Assembly (NCBI GenBank): GCA_937925755.1
Contig: CALAMX010000193.1
Coordinates: forward strand, 1-6,678
DNA: 6,678 nt
DNA from: an uncultured Burkholderiales bacterium
GTDB lineage: Bacteria; Pseudomonadota; Gammaproteobacteria; Burkholderiales; Thiobacillaceae
Reading direction: 5' to 3'
In this document: positions 1-5,428 of the stretch, one piece after another
Numbering within the stretch: the first letter of the stretch is position 1
Layout: every line of letters begins with the position of its first letter
Notes under the pieces: generated by a model
What the model was told of the DNA's origin: nothing
Databases searched by the model: none
What the model saw: only the letters and a program-made list of their open reading frames with translations
Made by a program: the position numbers and the translations under genes

Positions 1-287
1 GGAGCGGTGGGCAGGATGCCCTCGACCTCGCTGTGTACGCGGGCGATGATGTGTGCGGCCACCAGACCGTCACCCACCCGCTCGCAGGCGTCGGCACCGG
101 CGCGCACCGCGGCGTTCACGGCACCGGTCTCGCCGCGCACCAACACGGTCACATAGCCGCCGCCGACAAACTGGCGGCCGATCAGACGCACCTCGGCCGC
201 CTTGGTCATGGCGTCGGCCGCCTCGATCGCGGGGACCAGCCCCCGGGTCTCGATCATACCCAGCGCAATACCCATACGTTCTGCCAT
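1..287 (-). CDS. csoS1: CsoS1 carboxysome shell protein (BMC-H hexamer), 3' end cut by window edge
   Basis: This is the major shell facet protein of the alpha-carboxysome. It is a single-domain BMC protein that forms cyclic hexamers tiling the shell and whose central pore is thought to pass small anions. The 95 visible residues (start MAERMGIALGMIETRG) contain the whole BMC fold: the edge lysine at residue 29 (MTKAAEV), the pore loop FVGGGY near residues 40-45, and GADACERVGDGLVAAHIIARVH near the end of the domain. The sequence ends at EGILPTA; family members are about 98 residues, so only about three codons and the stop are missing. The ATG at 287 is chosen because AAGGAG lies 7 bases upstream. 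It follows csoS4B after a 217-base gap. By position it corresponds to csoS1C of Halothiobacillus, but CsoS1A, B and C are nearly identical and the paralogue cannot be decided here. Family assignment is very sure. Confidence 0.97.
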   Translation of the reverse strand, partial: MAERMGIALGMIETRGLVPAIEAADAMTKAAEVRLIGRQFVGGGYVTVLVRGETGAVNAAVRAGADACERVGDGLVAAHIIARVHSEVEGILPTA

Positions 288-294
288 TTCATGA

Positions 295-300
295 CTCCTT
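295..300 (-). promoter_or_regulatory. Ribosome-binding site of csoS1
   Basis: AAGGAG on the minus strand sits 7 bases before the csoS1 ATG at 287. It decides the start. A nearer, out-of-frame ATG at 292 lies only 2 bases from the Shine-Dalgarno sequence and would encode a 12-codon peptide ending in TGA inside csoS1. Confidence 0.85.
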
Positions 301-408
301 CCAGGAACAACATTGATAACGAATTCACGACCACTTGTATCGCCGGGGGATCGTGTCCCGAACTGCGTAAAACCGTCCATCAGGTCTACGAAGCCGCTGA
401 AAACGCGT

Positions 409-446
409 GTAGGAACGACGACGGCCGCGACTGTCGTCGCTCCTAC
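409..446. repeat. Palindromic element, 14-bp stem with 10-base loop
   Basis: The arms 409-422 and 433-446 are complementary over 14 positions with a single G-T (G-U in RNA) pair, enclosing a 10-base loop. On the minus strand the left arm begins GTAGGAGCGACGAC and is followed by AGTCGCGGCC. This resembles the short GTAGGAGCG...CGCG palindromes scattered through many gammaproteobacterial genomes (from memory, not searched). It lies between csoS4B and csoS1. In RNA it could stabilise the upstream message or partly block transcription. It has no T-run after it on the minus strand, so it is not a typical intrinsic terminator. Each arm also holds a smaller GCGAC/GTCGC-type pairing, so alternative folds exist. 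Confidence 0.8.
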
Positions 447-504
447 GGGGCCTTGCGACGGCTCGCCGACCACTCGGTTGCAGGATCCGTGCCAGCATGA
501 GCCT

Positions 505-750
505 TCACTCGTCCCAATTGTCAATGATGCCGCAGATGGTCAGGTCGGTCGTGACCTTCGCATCGCGCATCGCCAGCCGCGCAGCGCTGCCGCTGACGGT
601 GAACACCCATTTGCCGGGCGGCACCCCCACCGGGTCGGTGGCGACCGACAGCGCCCCAGCCTGATCCACCAGCACCCGTAGCGACTCCACGCCCAGACCT
701 GGCACACGCCGCGTGCAGACCAACTCGTCGATCACCCGCATGATCTCCAT
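505..750 (-). CDS. csoS4B: CsoS4B carboxysome vertex protein (BMC-P pentamer)
   Basis: This 81-residue protein is of the CsoS4/CcmL/EutN family. These form pentamers that occupy the twelve vertices of the icosahedral shell and are needed to seal it against CO2 leakage. Diagnostic stretches are MRVIDELVCTRR at the N-terminus, the central VATDPVGVPPGKWVF, the SGSAAR loop (about residues 53-58) and the C-terminal TDLTICGIIDNW. The length equals the usual CsoS4B length. The ATG at 750 shares its A with the csoS4A stop (TGATG), and a purine-rich GGGGGGAAG lies just upstream, so the two vertex genes are almost certainly translationally coupled. It is distinguished from CsoS4A by the PGK-W-V-F sequence and by position. 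There is no signal peptide or membrane segment. The assignment is very sure. Confidence 0.97.
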   Translation of the reverse strand: MEIMRVIDELVCTRRVPGLGVESLRVLVDQAGALSVATDPVGVPPGKWVFTVSGSAARLAMRDAKVTTDLTICGIIDNWDE

Positions 751-1067
751 CAGGTCTTCCCCCCGCTAGCGGCCGCTGCATCACCCACCACCGGCTTGGC
801 GGCTGGTGCGGCGGGGGCGTCCGGATCCCAGTGGTCGATGATGCCGACGATGGTGAGATCCGACGGGAAGTCTTTGCTGCCCGCGGCGTCGCGCGCGGCA
901 CTCGAACCCACACAGATCACCCAGTCACCGGGTATACAGCCGACGGCATCGATGGCTACGCTGCGGGTGCCGCCCACTTTTTCCTGCACGACCAGGAGAG
1001 GGCGGTGCCCGAGCTGTTCGATGCGGTTGGTCGAAACCAGCGTCTTTTCTACACGCATGATCTTCAT
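750..1067 (-). CDS. csoS4A: CsoS4A carboxysome vertex protein (BMC-P pentamer) with extended C-terminus
   Basis: This 105-residue protein is the first of the two pentameric vertex proteins. Residues 1-80 are a typical CsoS4A: MKIMRVEKTLVSTNRI at the start, DAVGCIPGDWV in the middle, the VGSSAAR loop (about residues 53-59), and SDLTIVGIIDHW at the end of the fold. H. neapolitanus CsoS4A is about 83 residues and ends shortly after this point (recalled, not searched). Here the frame continues for about 25 residues rich in Ala, Pro and Gly (DPDAPAAPAAK ... ASGGKT), probably disordered. The start at 1067 is the conserved MKIM. The Shine-Dalgarno match is weak, with AGGA about 14 bases upstream. 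The gene begins 25 bases after the csoSCA stop and overlaps csoS4B by one base. Family call very sure; role of the tail unknown. Confidence 0.97.
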   Translation of the reverse strand: MKIMRVEKTLVSTNRIEQLGHRPLLVVQEKVGGTRSVAIDAVGCIPGDWVICVGSSAARDAAGSKDFPSDLTIVGIIDHWDPDAPAAPAAKPVVGDAAAASGGKT

Positions 1068-1092
1068 AGGTCGTTCAAGTGTCCTTGCAGCG

Positions 1093-2619
1093 TCAATGTC
1101 TCGAGTCTTGCTCTACATCCTCGATCAGGGTGCAGCGTTCCGTATCGTAGCGGTCGCTCACTGCCATCTGGCAGTGCAGCAAGCCGCGTGCGAAGAGGTC
1201 GGCATAGCGCGCCTCGATCGCCGCTTTGACACGCCGGCAGCGTTCGACCGCCCGTTCGCGCGCTCCGGGCACCCGGGAAGAGTAGTGATAGTGCACGAGC
1301 ACTGGTACGGCCAGACCATGTCGGACGTTGAGCGCAGAGAAGATGCGCACGCCGACGTCCATATCGGCCGCGCCCTCCTCCACGGTGTCGAGGTGGGCGT
1401 AATAATATTGGTTGCGCAGATGCACATATTGCGTCGCCTCGCCGGCACAAATGAAGGCCTCGTCATGACCCAGGACGGCATAACGCCCACCGTGGTGCTG
1501 GATGACGTATTCGATCTGCGATAAGTTGGCCTCCAGTAGCTTCAGCACTAGGGCGCGCATGCCCGGAGCCATTTCACCCTCGCCCTGGGCCCAGCCATCG
1601 GCGTGTTCCACCCGCGCCACGACCTGTGCGATGTGGGCGCGTGCGGCCTCGGCATCCATCCCGAGGGTCTCACGATAAAGAACGGCTGAGTCGACATAGC
1701 GGTAGGGGTTGACCTCACCGTGAGCGTCGGGCAGATGCACGCGGATGGCATCCAGGTCGGTGTCCACGCCGATGAGCAGGATGTCCGGCGCTGCCCCACG
1801 TCCGAAGGTGTTGTCGATCGCCGCACGCAATTCGTTGAGCCGTTCGAGCGCCGCCTCGACCGCCTTGCTATCGTTGCTGCCATGCGCGGCACAGCCCTCG
1901 TGCGTGGGTGCGGAGGAGCTGAAGTGATACACCGCGATCTTGAGATAGTTGGCCATCTCACCGCCCGGGATGCCGCCGGTGAGCCGATCGAGCTCACGCT
2001 GCGCCCAATCCCCAATATCGCCCTCCACGTCAAACAGGGCGCCGGCGTAGGCCTTAACGAAGACGTTCTGGCCGGGGATCATGCGCAACGTGAAGGGTAA
2101 CAGCCCTTGCAACCGGCCGTCAGCACAGGGACTGATGTCCACGGTGTGATAGCCGCAGGCGAGCAGGAAATCGTTGTCGATGGCGAGGCAGTCGCGCCAA
2201 GTCGATTGATCGATCTCCGCCTGATCGACACAGGCCTTGAAGATACGAAAGACGCAGTGCGCATGGAGCGCCCGCATGTCCAGGCCGGTCACCCAGGCAT
2301 CCTCGAGTAAAGCCGTTGGCAACTCGAATCCGAGACACTCACGGGCGAGGTGCTGGGCGCGATCGACGAAATCACGTTCATGCTGCAGGGCGGAGACGAC
2401 CTTGAGTGTGTCCTTGATGGCAGCGAAACGTCCCCGTATCCGCTGCTCGTAGGCATACAGGCGCCGATTGACCTCCTGATCGACCAAGGGGTGTTCGCAG
2501 CGCTGCCCCGGCCCAATGACACAGGCCGGGTTTGCAGGCAGTGCCTCTGGCACAGACGAGACGCCGGAGGCGCGCGCTGCGGTGCGTTGTATGGCGGCGA
2601 GACGCTTGCGGGTGTTCAT
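1093..2619 (-). CDS. csoSCA: CsoSCA carboxysomal beta-type carbonic anhydrase
   Basis: CsoSCA (CsoS3) is the carbonic anhydrase packed inside the alpha-carboxysome, where it turns HCO3- into CO2 beside Rubisco. It is a divergent beta-class enzyme of 508 residues from the chosen start (family about 514). Catalytic residues are visible: Cys165-x-Asp167-x-Arg169 in SPCADGRLQ, then His232 and Cys243 in YHFSSSAPTHEGC. These are Zn ligands Cys, His, Cys plus the Asp-Arg dyad, with the 11-residue His-to-Cys spacing known for H. neapolitanus. The layout is a short basic disordered N-terminus (about 1-40), a helical domain, the catalytic domain (about 140-360), and a C-terminal domain thought to be a degenerate copy lacking the Zn site. 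The start is ATG at 2619 (MNTRKRLAAIQ), since related enzymes begin MNTR. GAGGG 7 bases upstream overlaps the csoS2 stop, which suggests coupling. A GTG at 2646 in the same frame would add nine residues but overlaps csoS2 and has less support. Confidence 0.96.
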   Translation of the reverse strand: MNTRKRLAAIQRTAARASGVSSVPEALPANPACVIGPGQRCEHPLVDQEVNRRLYAYEQRIRGRFAAIKDTLKVVSALQHERDFVDRAQHLARECLGFELPTALLEDAWVTGLDMRALHAHCVFRIFKACVDQAEIDQSTWRDCLAIDNDFLLACGYHTVDISPCADGRLQGLLPFTLRMIPGQNVFVKAYAGALFDVEGDIGDWAQRELDRLTGGIPGGEMANYLKIAVYHFSSSAPTHEGCAAHGSNDSKAVEAALERLNELRAAIDNTFGRGAAPDILLIGVDTDLDAIRVHLPDAHGEVNPYRYVDSAVLYRETLGMDAEAARAHIAQVVARVEHADGWAQGEGEMAPGMRALVLKLLEANLSQIEYVIQHHGGRYAVLGHDEAFICAGEATQYVHLRNQYYYAHLDTVEEGAADMDVGVRIFSALNVRHGLAVPVLVHYHYSSRVPGARERAVERCRRVKAAIEARYADLFARGLLHCQMAVSDRYDTERCTLIEDVEQDSRH

Positions 2620-2626
2620 GCCTTCG

Positions 2627-2631
2627 CCCTC
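2627..2631 (-). promoter_or_regulatory. Ribosome-binding site of csoSCA, overlapping the csoS2 stop codon
   Basis: GAGGG on the minus strand lies 7 bases before the ATG at 2619 and shares bases with the csoS2 TGA (2632-2630). Ribosomes that finish full-length csoS2 would end next to this site, which suggests coupled translation. Ribosomes that frameshift inside csoS2 would terminate about 970 bases earlier and not feed it. Confidence 0.7.
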
Positions 2632-5350
2632 AGCCGCGTGCCCCACCCGAGTAGGTCACGATGGCACCCTTGCTAGTGTTGCCGGAAGAGCCGGTGATGC
2701 GGCTCTCGGGCACCGGCGGGTGCTCGATCTCACGCCAGAGTCGCGCATTCACCCCTTGCCCGCGCGGCTGACCGCGCAGTGATGGGTTGCGCGCCAAGGC
2801 CGAAGTACCCTCTGTGCCAGTGACTCGGCTTTGCGGATACCAAGCATCGCCCGTGACGCGTGGACCATCCTGGCGCCCTTCGCCGGTGACTCGCGACGCG
2901 GCCGAAATACGCGCCTGCTCTGCCGCCTGCAGCCCGAGAGCGCTGATGTGGCGAAATTCGGGTGTGCCGGTCACCAGCCCGGCGGCCTTGTTGACCGGGC
3001 CGGTGATGCGCTCGCTCGTGTAGGCAGTGCCGGTAATCTCAGCAAAGCGACGCTCCCAGGCCTCACGGGCAGGCGACTTGATGCTGAAGTCCTTGGGCGC
3101 CGGAGGACGGGGCGGCTCTTCCCAGGTGCGCGCCCGCGGCACGAAACGGCCGCTCACAGGCGCGGTCGCACACTGCGCAGGCAGGTTGTCCACCCCAAGA
3201 TAAGGGGTGCCGGTCACCGGCTCGCAGGCGCCGCGCTCGTCGCCAGTCATCTTGCCGCCGCCAGCGCCGGGTCGGTCGCCAGTGACCACGGTCGCAGGAA
3301 TGGTCGCCTGACTCGGCAAGTGGGCGAGCTGCGCCTCGACCTCTGGCGTGGCGCAGAAGTTGGCGTATTGGCTGCGGCCGATGTAGGGCGTTCCCGAGAT
3401 GGGCGCGCAGCTGCCATACTCGTCGCCAGTCACCTTGCTGTCACGGCCGACCTGACTGCCGGTGATCGGTTGACCATGCCAGGTTTGGTCGACTTGAACT
3501 TTGGCGACCGGTGCAACTGGGGTGCTCGTGGCGCAGACCGCAGGGTCAGCGACCGTGTAATCGGTACCGGTGACGGGCTTGCACCCCCCGGGCTCGTCAC
3601 CGGTTACCTTTGGGCTGCGCCCGACCTCCGTACCAGTCACGGTCTGACCGGCGAGCGTCTGCGTCACCCCTACCTTGCGCGGACCAGTCACCGTGCACAA
3701 GGGACCGAAATCGCGTTCGTTGAAATACTGCGTCCCAGTGATCGTGCGGCAGGCGCCCGGCTCATCCCCGGTAACCTTGGCGGATCGTCCGACCTCGGTG
3801 CCGGTGACAGGCAGGTCCTTACGCGTGGACATCACGCTGACCTTGCGCGGCACTGGTGGCGGGGCCGTATGGCAAATCTCCTGGAACTGTTCAATGGCCA
3901 GGTACTGCGTCCCGGTGATGCCGCGGCAAGCCCCTGGCTCGTCACCTGTGATCTTGATGCTGCGGCCCACCGCCGTGCCGGTGACCGGCTTGCCACCGGC
4001 AGTGTGAGTGACGATCACCTTGTCCGGGCCGGTGTCGGGTGCAGTTTGGGTGTAACGGGTACCGGTGATGACGCGGTCGGCACCCGACTCGTCACCGGTG
4101 ACTTTGGGCGACCGTCCCACTAGGACACCGGTCACGACCTTACCCTTGTCGGTCTGGGTGACACCGACCTTGGGCGGTGTGAGTGGCTGCGGCCGGGTGG
4201 CGCAGAACTCTTCGAAGTGCTCGGCGGAGAGATACTCGGTGCCGGTGATGTTACGGCATGAACCCGGTTCGTCGCCGGTGACCTTATCAGAGCGCCCGAC
4301 CTCTGTGCCAGTGACCTTATGGCTGCGCAGGGTCGTACTCACCCCCACCTTGGCAGGACCTGGCTCGGGTCGGGTCTTGCAAATCGATACGTACTGCTCG
4401 GCACCGATATACTCCGTGCCGGTGATGATGCGACAAGAGCCAGGTTCATTACCCGTAACCTTGGGGCTGCGCTCCACCATGGTTCCGGTCACCGTCTGCC
4501 CGGAGAGCGTGTGGCCCTCTTCGACTTTGGGGGGTGCCGGAAGTTGCGGGCGAACGCGCACGCGCCCAGTGGGGCGTGTCCCGGCCTGGCTTGTGCCGGT
4601 ACGACCTGCGAGCGACTGCACCAGCCGCCGCTGCATGGCGATTTGGCGACCCGTCGCCCCCTTGGCGATGGCCATCTGCCAATCCTGTCCCGGCAGGGTG
4701 GCGGCGATCTTGGTAGCCTGGGCCACACGTTTGAGGCCGGCCTTGCCGTCCTGCGCCAGGGCGGCACGGCGCGCGCGCGCCAGAGCGCGACCCGTCGGGG
4801 CCTCTCTGGTGACGCGGGTGTCGCCCGGTGGTTCGCGGTCCGCAGCCGTCTGCAGGCCGACGTCGTTCGCCTCGGTCTGGCCAGCGCCCCCGCAGCCGCC
4901 GGGCGCGCCGTTGCAGCCACAGCCGCAGCCCTTGGCGGCCGCCGGTATCGGCTGCGCCGCCTCCGCCTCGACCGGTGACTGGCGGGACGGACGCATCCGG
5001 CCGACCGGGCGGCTGGTCGCACTCGCGAGTGCCGCCTTGCCAGCGCGGGCGAGGGCCTCACGCCGCGCCCGGCTCGGTTTGAGGCTGAGCATGGTCTGCA
5101 GCCCAGCGACGAGGGCAGCCTCAGCGTGGCTGACCGCCGGTTCGACTGCGTAACTTGGGGCTGAGGCCTCGCACGGGGCGTCGGCGACCGCGGAGGCGCT
5201 GTACAGGGTGGCCGGCACCGGACGCGTGGCCGTGGTTTTGATGACCCCGGACTTGCCGTGCCGAGCCATGGCCTGCCGGCGCCTCAAGGCCAGCTCGCGC
5301 CCGGACAGCGTGGCGCTGGCGGGTGCCGTGCTATCTGCGGCTTGTATCAT
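2630..5350 (-). CDS. csoS2: CsoS2 carboxysome assembly scaffold protein
   Basis: CsoS2 is the intrinsically disordered scaffold that links Rubisco to the shell during alpha-carboxysome assembly. It has 906 residues here, against about 870 in H. neapolitanus. The N-domain carries four short basic helices of the GRxxxxxRRxxxxxxGK type (about residues 16-35, 92-107, 186-206, 233-252), which in the family bind Rubisco. The middle region has six roughly 50-residue M repeats (residues 275-606), each with KVTG/ITGT motifs and usually a pair of cysteines. The C-region (about 617-906) has further VTG/ITG motifs and ends in the conserved peptide SRITGSSGN ... TYSGGARG, known to anchor to the inner shell. 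The ATG at 5350 has GAGGT 4 bases upstream. A programmed -1 frameshift site in M6 should also give a truncated CsoS2A of 584 residues. An unusual Cys cluster sits at 142-153. There is no catalytic domain, signal peptide or membrane segment. Confidence 0.97.
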   Translation of the reverse strand: MIQAADSTAPASATLSGRELALRRRQAMARHGKSGVIKTTATRPVPATLYSASAVADAPCEASAPSYAVEPAVSHAEAALVAGLQTMLSLKPSRARREALARAGKAALASATSRPVGRMRPSRQSPVEAEAAQPIPAAAKGCGCGCNGAPGGCGGAGQTEANDVGLQTAADREPPGDTRVTREAPTGRALARARRAALAQDGKAGLKRVAQATKIAATLPGQDWQMAIAKGATGRQIAMQRRLVQSLAGRTGTSQAGTRPTGRVRVRPQLPAPPKVEEGHTLSGQTVTGTMVERSPKVTGNEPGSCRIITGTEYIGAEQYVSICKTRPEPGPAKVGVSTTLRSHKVTGTEVGRSDKVTGDEPGSCRNITGTEYLSAEHFEEFCATRPQPLTPPKVGVTQTDKGKVVTGVLVGRSPKVTGDESGADRVITGTRYTQTAPDTGPDKVIVTHTAGGKPVTGTAVGRSIKITGDEPGACRGITGTQYLAIEQFQEICHTAPPPVPRKVSVMSTRKDLPVTGTEVGRSAKVTGDEPGACRTITGTQYFNERDFGPLCTVTGPRKVGVTQTLAGQTVTGTEVGRSPKVTGDEPGGCKPVTGTDYTVADPAVCATSTPVAPVAKVQVDQTWHGQPITGSQVGRDSKVTGDEYGSCAPISGTPYIGRSQYANFCATPEVEAQLAHLPSQATIPATVVTGDRPGAGGGKMTGDERGACEPVTGTPYLGVDNLPAQCATAPVSGRFVPRARTWEEPPRPPAPKDFSIKSPAREAWERRFAEITGTAYTSERITGPVNKAAGLVTGTPEFRHISALGLQAAEQARISAASRVTGEGRQDGPRVTGDAWYPQSRVTGTEGTSALARNPSLRGQPRGQGVNARLWREIEHPPVPESRITGSSGNTSKGAIVTYSGGARG
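3353..4528 (-). repeat. CsoS2 M-repeat array: six M repeats plus a seventh M-like repeat
   Basis: Seven diverged tandem units each start at a KV pair and follow the plan KVxVxxT...VTGTxVGRSxKVTGDEPGxCRxITGTxYxxxxxFxxxC. Minus-strand unit starts are at 4528, 4351, 4171, 4021, 3844, 3676 and 3502, giving spacings of 177, 180, 150, 177, 168 and 174 bases. The first six are the M repeats; the seventh (WHGQPITGSQVGRDSKVTG) is usually counted as the first C-region repeat. Units 1, 2, 4, 5, 6 and 7 each have two cysteines; unit 3 has none and is shorter. In this family the repeats bind CsoS1 hexamers and help set carboxysome size. Confidence 0.9.
3566..3614 (-). promoter_or_regulatory. Programmed -1 ribosomal frameshift site in csoS2
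   Basis: On the coding strand the heptamer CCCAAAG (3614-3608) is in the classical X XXY YYZ phase: the in-frame codons are CCA (Pro580) and AAG (Lys581), preceded by C. Three bases later a perfect 10-bp stem follows: ACCGGTGACG (3604-3595) pairs with CGTCACCGGT (3575-3566) around a 19-base loop. A -1 slip gives GGT AAC CGG TGA, so the product ends Gly-Asn-Arg at 584 residues, inside the sixth M repeat. It would keep the Rubisco-binding and most M repeats and lose the C-region. H. neapolitanus is known to make CsoS2A this way with a slippery site plus 3' structure. The 3-base spacer is shorter than usual for such sites (about 5-9). Confidence 0.75.
4595..5305 (-). repeat. CsoS2 N-domain: four Rubisco-binding helix motifs
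   Basis: Four copies of a short basic motif lie within this span, separated by Ala/Pro-rich linkers: SGRELALRRRQAMARHGKSG (residues 16-35), PSRARREALARAGKAAL (from 92), TGRALARARRAALAQDGKAG (from 186) and TGRQIAMQRRLVQSLAGRTG (from 233). The shared plan is GR, five to six residues, RR, then GK or GR. In H. neapolitanus CsoS2 the equivalent motifs bind the CbbL/CbbS interface of Rubisco. The second copy has SR in place of GR, and the fourth has GR in place of GK. Confidence 0.88.
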
Positions 5351-5354
5351 AACT

Positions 5355-5359
5355 ACCTC
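5355..5359 (-). promoter_or_regulatory. Ribosome-binding site of csoS2
   Basis: GAGGT on the minus strand precedes the ATG at 5350 with 4 intervening bases, a little tight but usable. It supports the MIQAADS start. Confidence 0.6.
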
Positions 5360-5428
5360 GAACGTTGGGTGCGTGACTTCGGATACGGGGCCGGGGCTGG
5401 CGCATCCCGTGGGCTAAGCTGACAAGTC

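Larger units (their letters stand above)
288..504 (-). other. Intergenic region csoS4B-csoS1 (217 bases), no gene seen
   Basis: This is the longest non-coding stretch in the window. I see no credible coding sequence on either strand. It contains a strong inverted repeat (409-446, listed separately), then a relatively AT-rich stretch about 300-345 that leads into the csoS1 ribosome-binding site. A secondary promoter for csoS1 would fit this position, but I could not find a convincing -35/-10 pair, so none is annotated. The rest of the operon is much more tightly packed, with junctions from a 1-base overlap up to 112 bases, which makes this gap stand out. Confidence 0.6.

Noticed and set aside
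376..387. 12-base direct repeat TCCATCAGGTCT at 376-387 and 746-757, possibly a csoS4B remnant in the gap
   Set aside because: Similarity does not extend beyond 12 bases and no BMC-P coding remnant follows. A chance match of this length is plausible.
409..446. Intrinsic terminator ending the operon before csoS1
   Set aside because: The stem is strong but no T-run follows on the minus strand, and csoS1 belongs to the operon.
33..500. Plus-strand open frame of 155 codons covering csoS1 and the gap
   Set aside because: Its first half is antisense to csoS1 and its second half reads through the palindrome. There is no recognisable protein or convincing ribosome-binding site.
796..1524. Plus-strand open frame of 242 codons
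   Set aside because: It is antisense to csoS4A and the 3' part of csoSCA, both confidently recognised. The protein is not recognisable.
2620..2646. GTG at 2646 as the start of csoSCA
   Set aside because: It would overlap the csoS2 coding end by 17 bases. ATG at 2619 has a well-placed GAGGG, and the MNTR start matches related enzymes.
2831..4123. Long plus-strand open frame of 430 codons
   Set aside because: It lies wholly antisense to csoS2, and its length is explained by the GC-rich repetitive codons of that gene. Its translation shows no known family.
4022..4171. CCC AAA G in the third M repeat as a second slip site
   Set aside because: The phase is wrong: the in-frame codons are CCC and AAA preceded by G, so a -1 shift would give mismatched GCC and CAA pairing.
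3353..4528. CRISPR-like array, from regular spacing of similar units
   Set aside because: The units are about 150-180 bases, diverged, in frame and clearly protein-coding (CsoS2 M repeats).
4065..5153. Plus-strand open frame of 362 codons with SPVT-like repeats
   Set aside because: Antisense to csoS2. The repeats are the reverse reading of the palindromic VTG codons.
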